39,332 nucleotides of DNA from Pseudomonas synxantha. Lineage in GTDB: Bacteria; Pseudomonadota; Gammaproteobacteria; Pseudomonadales; Pseudomonadaceae. The stretch is from positions 1-39,332 of the forward strand of contig CAMCJM010000006.1 in the NCBI GenBank assembly GCA_945874835.1, written 5' to 3'. The notes beneath the pieces are model-generated. The model was not told the origin of the DNA and ran no database searches. It saw only the letters and a list, made by a program, of their open reading frames with translations. This document shows positions 37,175 to 39,332 of the stretch, piece by piece (the stretch's first letter is position 1; the number at the start of each line of letters is the position of its first letter). A program made the translations under genes and the position numbers.

Positions 37175-37878
37175 GGCGCTTCGGGCTGCTGGCCGCGCTG
37201 CTGCTGGCCCCGCTGGCGCAGGCGGAAAACCTGCTGAGGCCCTGGACAGCCGGGCCGCCAGCGGGCGAATGGTCAACGCCTTGGACGCTCGCCGATATCC
37301 CCAAGCTGAAACCCTCGGCGCGCACGCTGGTGGAGTTGGACGGTCAGCCCGTGCTGCAAATCAAGGCCGATGCGGCGGCGGGTGGTTTAGTCCATCCGCT
37401 CGATTTGCCCGGCGACCAGCCCTGGCAACTGAGCTGGCAATGGCGCACCGAGCAGGCGCTGGAACAGGCCCGCTTTGCCAGCCGTGAAGGCGACGACTAC
37501 GCCGCACGCGTCTATGTACTGCTCGATTACCCGCTGGATTCGCTGAGCTTCGCCACGCGACAGAAGCTGCGCCTGGCGCGCACCTTCTTCGATCCCGACC
37601 TGCCAGCCGCGACCCTCAGCTACGTCTGGGACAACCGCGCGGCCCCCGGCACACAGGCGCGCAGCGCCTATACCGAGACGGTGGAGATGATTGTGCTGCG
37701 TGGCCCGGAAGCCGCGCTGGGCCAGTGGCAGAGCGAATCGCGCGACCTGCGCGCGGATGCCATTGCCGCCTTCGGCAGCGCCCCGCACAAAATCCTCGGC
37801 GTGGTGTTTGCCGCCGACAGCGACAACACCGGGGAATCAGCGCACAGCTATTTTGCCGCGCCGCAGTTGCAACGCTAA
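37171..37878 (+). CDS. DUF3047 family exported protein
   Basis: The 235-residue product has a signal peptide (about 1-18, LLLAPLAQAE). The rest matches the DUF3047 pattern: SWQWRTEQAL, GDDYAARVYVLLDYPL, LSYVWDNRA and AADSDNTGESAHSYFAAPQL. The function is unknown; the predicted beta-sandwich suggests ligand binding in the periplasm. The start is a GTG that overlaps the previous stop, with GGAGG 5 bases upstream. Confidence 0.88.
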   Translation: MRRFGLLAALLLAPLAQAENLLRPWTAGPPAGEWSTPWTLADIPKLKPSARTLVELDGQPVLQIKADAAAGGLVHPLDLPGDQPWQLSWQWRTEQALEQARFASREGDDYAARVYVLLDYPLDSLSFATRQKLRLARTFFDPDLPAATLSYVWDNRAAPGTQARSAYTETVEMIVLRGPEAALGQWQSESRDLRADAIAAFGSAPHKILGVVFAADSDNTGESAHSYFAAPQLQR

Positions 37879-37935
37879 CGGGGCTGTCCACATCCAGTAC
37901 CATAGGGACACCGTTTTCATGATGGACGCCCGCGT

Positions 37936-39009
37936 TTGAGCACTCACTACGACCTGCTGTTGATCGGCGCCGGTCACGCCCACCTTGGCGTATTGCGGCG
38001 CTGGGCCTTGGTCGAACGGCCACCGGGGCGCATTGCCTTGCTCAGTCCGGGGCCGGTGGCTTGGTATTCCGGCATGCTGCCCGGTTTGTTGGCCGAGCGG
38101 CACCGCGCGGAGGACTGTCAGGTCGAGTTGCTGGCACTGTGCCGTGCGGCCAAGGTTGAGCTGATCATCGCGCCGGTTGAAAGCTTCTCCGCCGCACAAC
38201 AACAGGTGCAAGTGGCGGACGGGCGTACCTTCAGCGCGCGTTGGCTGTCGTTGAATGTTGGCGCGGGCATCCGCACGCCATCGCAGCAGGACAGCGCCAT
38301 GCAGTTGCTGGCGGTGAAACCCTTCGATGATTTTCTGCAGGGTTGGCAGCGCTGGCAGGCGCAGCCTGAACCTATGGCGATTCTCGGTGGCGGCGCAGCG
38401 GCGGTTGAACTGGCCTTGGCCGTGGCCGACAAGGTGCCGCAACTGGCCTTGTTTTGTGCCGGTCATCTGCTCGATGGCTTGACGCCTGGCCTGCGTTTAC
38501 GCGCCCTCGGCCATCTGCGCCAACGCCGGGTGCAGGTGCGTGAAGACTGTCCCATCAGCCACATTAATGATGACTGCCTGCTCAGCGGCACTGAACCCGT
38601 TTGGCGTGGCACACGCTTGTTGTTGGCCAGCGGCGCGGCTGCATGGCCATGGCTGGCGCACAGCGGTTTGGGGTGTGATGAGCAGGGCTTCGTCCTGGTC
38701 GCCCCGACGTTGCAGAGCTACACCCAGCCCAGCCTGTTTGCCGTAGGCGATTGCGCCAGCCTGCCCGGTGCGCGCAAAAGCGGGGTGTATGCGGTGCGCC
38801 AGGGGCCGGTGCTGGCGTTTAACCTGCAGGCGGCCTTGCGCGGCCAGCCACTCAAAGCCTATCGCCCGCAACGTCATACCCTCGCCTTGTTGGCCACCGG
38901 CGATGGCGGGGCGTTATTGGATTGGCATGGGCACAGCGCCGGCGGTCAGTTCTATGGCCGCTGGAAAGACTTTCTCGACCGGGGTTTTATTCGGCGTCAT
39001 CGGTTGTGA
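37936..39009 (+). CDS. FAD-dependent oxidoreductase of the Nterm_to_SelD type
   Basis: The product has 357 residues. The FAD loop is LLLIGAGHAHLGVL (7-20). A second nucleotide loop is AILGGGAAAVELALA, and LFAVGDCASLPG is the C-terminal FAD motif. GPVAWYSGMLPGLLA is characteristic of the NDH-like domain found alone or fused to the N-terminus of selenide, water dikinase (SelD). No SelD domain is attached. The start is a TTG at 37936; no ATG or GTG occurs in frame upstream of it before a stop. It lies 57 bases after the DUF3047 gene. Confidence 0.85.
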   Translation: MSTHYDLLLIGAGHAHLGVLRRWALVERPPGRIALLSPGPVAWYSGMLPGLLAERHRAEDCQVELLALCRAAKVELIIAPVESFSAAQQQVQVADGRTFSARWLSLNVGAGIRTPSQQDSAMQLLAVKPFDDFLQGWQRWQAQPEPMAILGGGAAAVELALAVADKVPQLALFCAGHLLDGLTPGLRLRALGHLRQRRVQVREDCPISHINDDCLLSGTEPVWRGTRLLLASGAAAWPWLAHSGLGCDEQGFVLVAPTLQSYTQPSLFAVGDCASLPGARKSGVYAVRQGPVLAFNLQAALRGQPLKAYRPQRHTLALLATGDGGALLDWHGHSAGGQFYGRWKDFLDRGFIRRHRL

Positions 39010-39284
39010 ATCTCGGATAGGCGCCTAGCCGTCACTGTTAGTGCGACCAAAGTGTCATGGCCTCGCGTGGGCCTGGGTGTTCGAATCAGGCCGTTACGCG
39101 AAGTTGGCCGCCAGGAGCGACACCCACTATGGTCTATAGAATTAACGAGAACGGCCGATTGCTTGATCACGTGTGCGCATCATCAGGGCGAGTTTCGTCG
39201 AGTGAGACGCTTAAACGGCCCGTTAGTGCGCCGCAGGTTGTTTCTGCTGTTAGCCGCGCCAGAATAAAAATAACGAGGTTTGTC

Positions 39285-39332
39285 ATGCGCTCTGCGTTTA
39301 TTACCTATCCCAAAGCCTGCGCGTTGCATGCT
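39285..39332 (+). CDS. Start of an unidentified gene, cut by the window edge
   Basis: An ATG at 39285 with GAGG 6 bases upstream opens a frame to the window end that encodes 16 residues (MRSAFITYPKACALHA). The pattern FIT-P-x-C-x-LH resembles the N-terminus of bacterial histone-deacetylase-like amidohydrolases (ITHPDCLLH), but 16 residues are too few to decide. The 275 bases before it (39010-39284) hold no gene I can support. Confidence 0.5.
   Translation, partial: MRSAFITYPKACALHA

Noticed and set aside
35897..37276. Minus-strand open frame of 459 codons
   Set aside because: It is antisense to the oxidoreductase domain and is rich in His, Gln and Arg, typical of a shadow frame in GC-rich DNA.
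39017..39026. TAGGCGCCTA palindrome after the last oxidoreductase gene
   Set aside because: It has no loop and no run of T, so it is not a terminator, and a single 10-bp palindrome is too short to support a claim.
39052..39267. Plus-strand open frame of 71 codons
   Set aside because: It shows no domain, no clear ribosome binding site and an Arg-rich composition. It is probably noncoding.

Overview
The window looks like chromosomal DNA of a GC-rich gammaproteobacterium, most likely Pseudomonas or a close relative. This rests on base composition, dense operons joined by ATGA, GTGA and TGATG overlaps, sigma-54 promoters, and the families present (SypG/LuxO-type activator, DUF3047, Nterm_to_SelD-type oxidoreductase, BLUF). 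Species cannot be read from the sequence by eye. No rRNA, tRNA or CRISPR array was seen, and no gap between genes exceeds about 280 bases.

Positions 1-129 hold the 3' end of an IS5-like transposase gene. A REC-HDOD regulator gene follows (288-1514, plus).

From 1591 to 27993 lies one large exopolysaccharide locus that closely resembles, in content and logic, the Vibrio fischeri symbiosis polysaccharide (syp) locus. Operon A (minus, 10971 down to 1591) encodes a SypA-like STAS protein, a small lipoprotein, a Wza/SypC-like export protein with six SLBB repeats, a SypD-like P-loop protein with a degenerate Walker A, a SypF-like hybrid kinase with an HPt domain, a SypE-like kinase/REC/PP2C protein and a SypG/LuxO-like sigma-54 activator. 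Operon B (minus, 20464 down to 11179, closed by a terminator) encodes an acyltransferase, a glycosyltransferase, a periplasmic glycoside-hydrolase-like protein, an OmpA-like lipoprotein, a chain-length protein, two more glycosyltransferases and the initiating sugar-phosphate transferase. Operon C (22983 to 20603) encodes two glycosyltransferases. Operon D (26821 to 23044) encodes a glycosyltransferase, a Wzx-like flippase and a Wzy/WaaL-like polymerase. Gene E (27034-27993, plus) encodes a sugar-nucleotide epimerase.

The most notable observation is regulatory. All five units start from a sequence matching a -24/-12 sigma-54 promoter. Four copies of a 13-bp dyad, T(T/C)GCA-WWW-TGC(A/G)A, lie 70-115 bp upstream of them. 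This matches the known LuxO box (TTGCAWWWTGCAA). One dyad sits symmetrically between the divergent promoters of operon D and gene E. The inference is that the activator encoded at the end of operon A drives the whole locus, including its own operon.

Downstream, a BLUF blue-light sensor gene and a 7TM GGDEF/EAL gene (both minus) probably form a light-to-c-di-GMP module. Divergent from them is a tight plus-strand operon from 31696. It encodes an ArsS-type radical SAM protein, a sodium/solute symporter, a degenerate metallophosphoesterase, a TVP38-FAD disulfide oxidoreductase fusion, a DUF3047 protein and an Nterm_to_SelD-type FAD oxidoreductase. It looks like an arsenic- or selenium-linked pathway of unknown product. 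The window ends in the first 16 codons of another gene.
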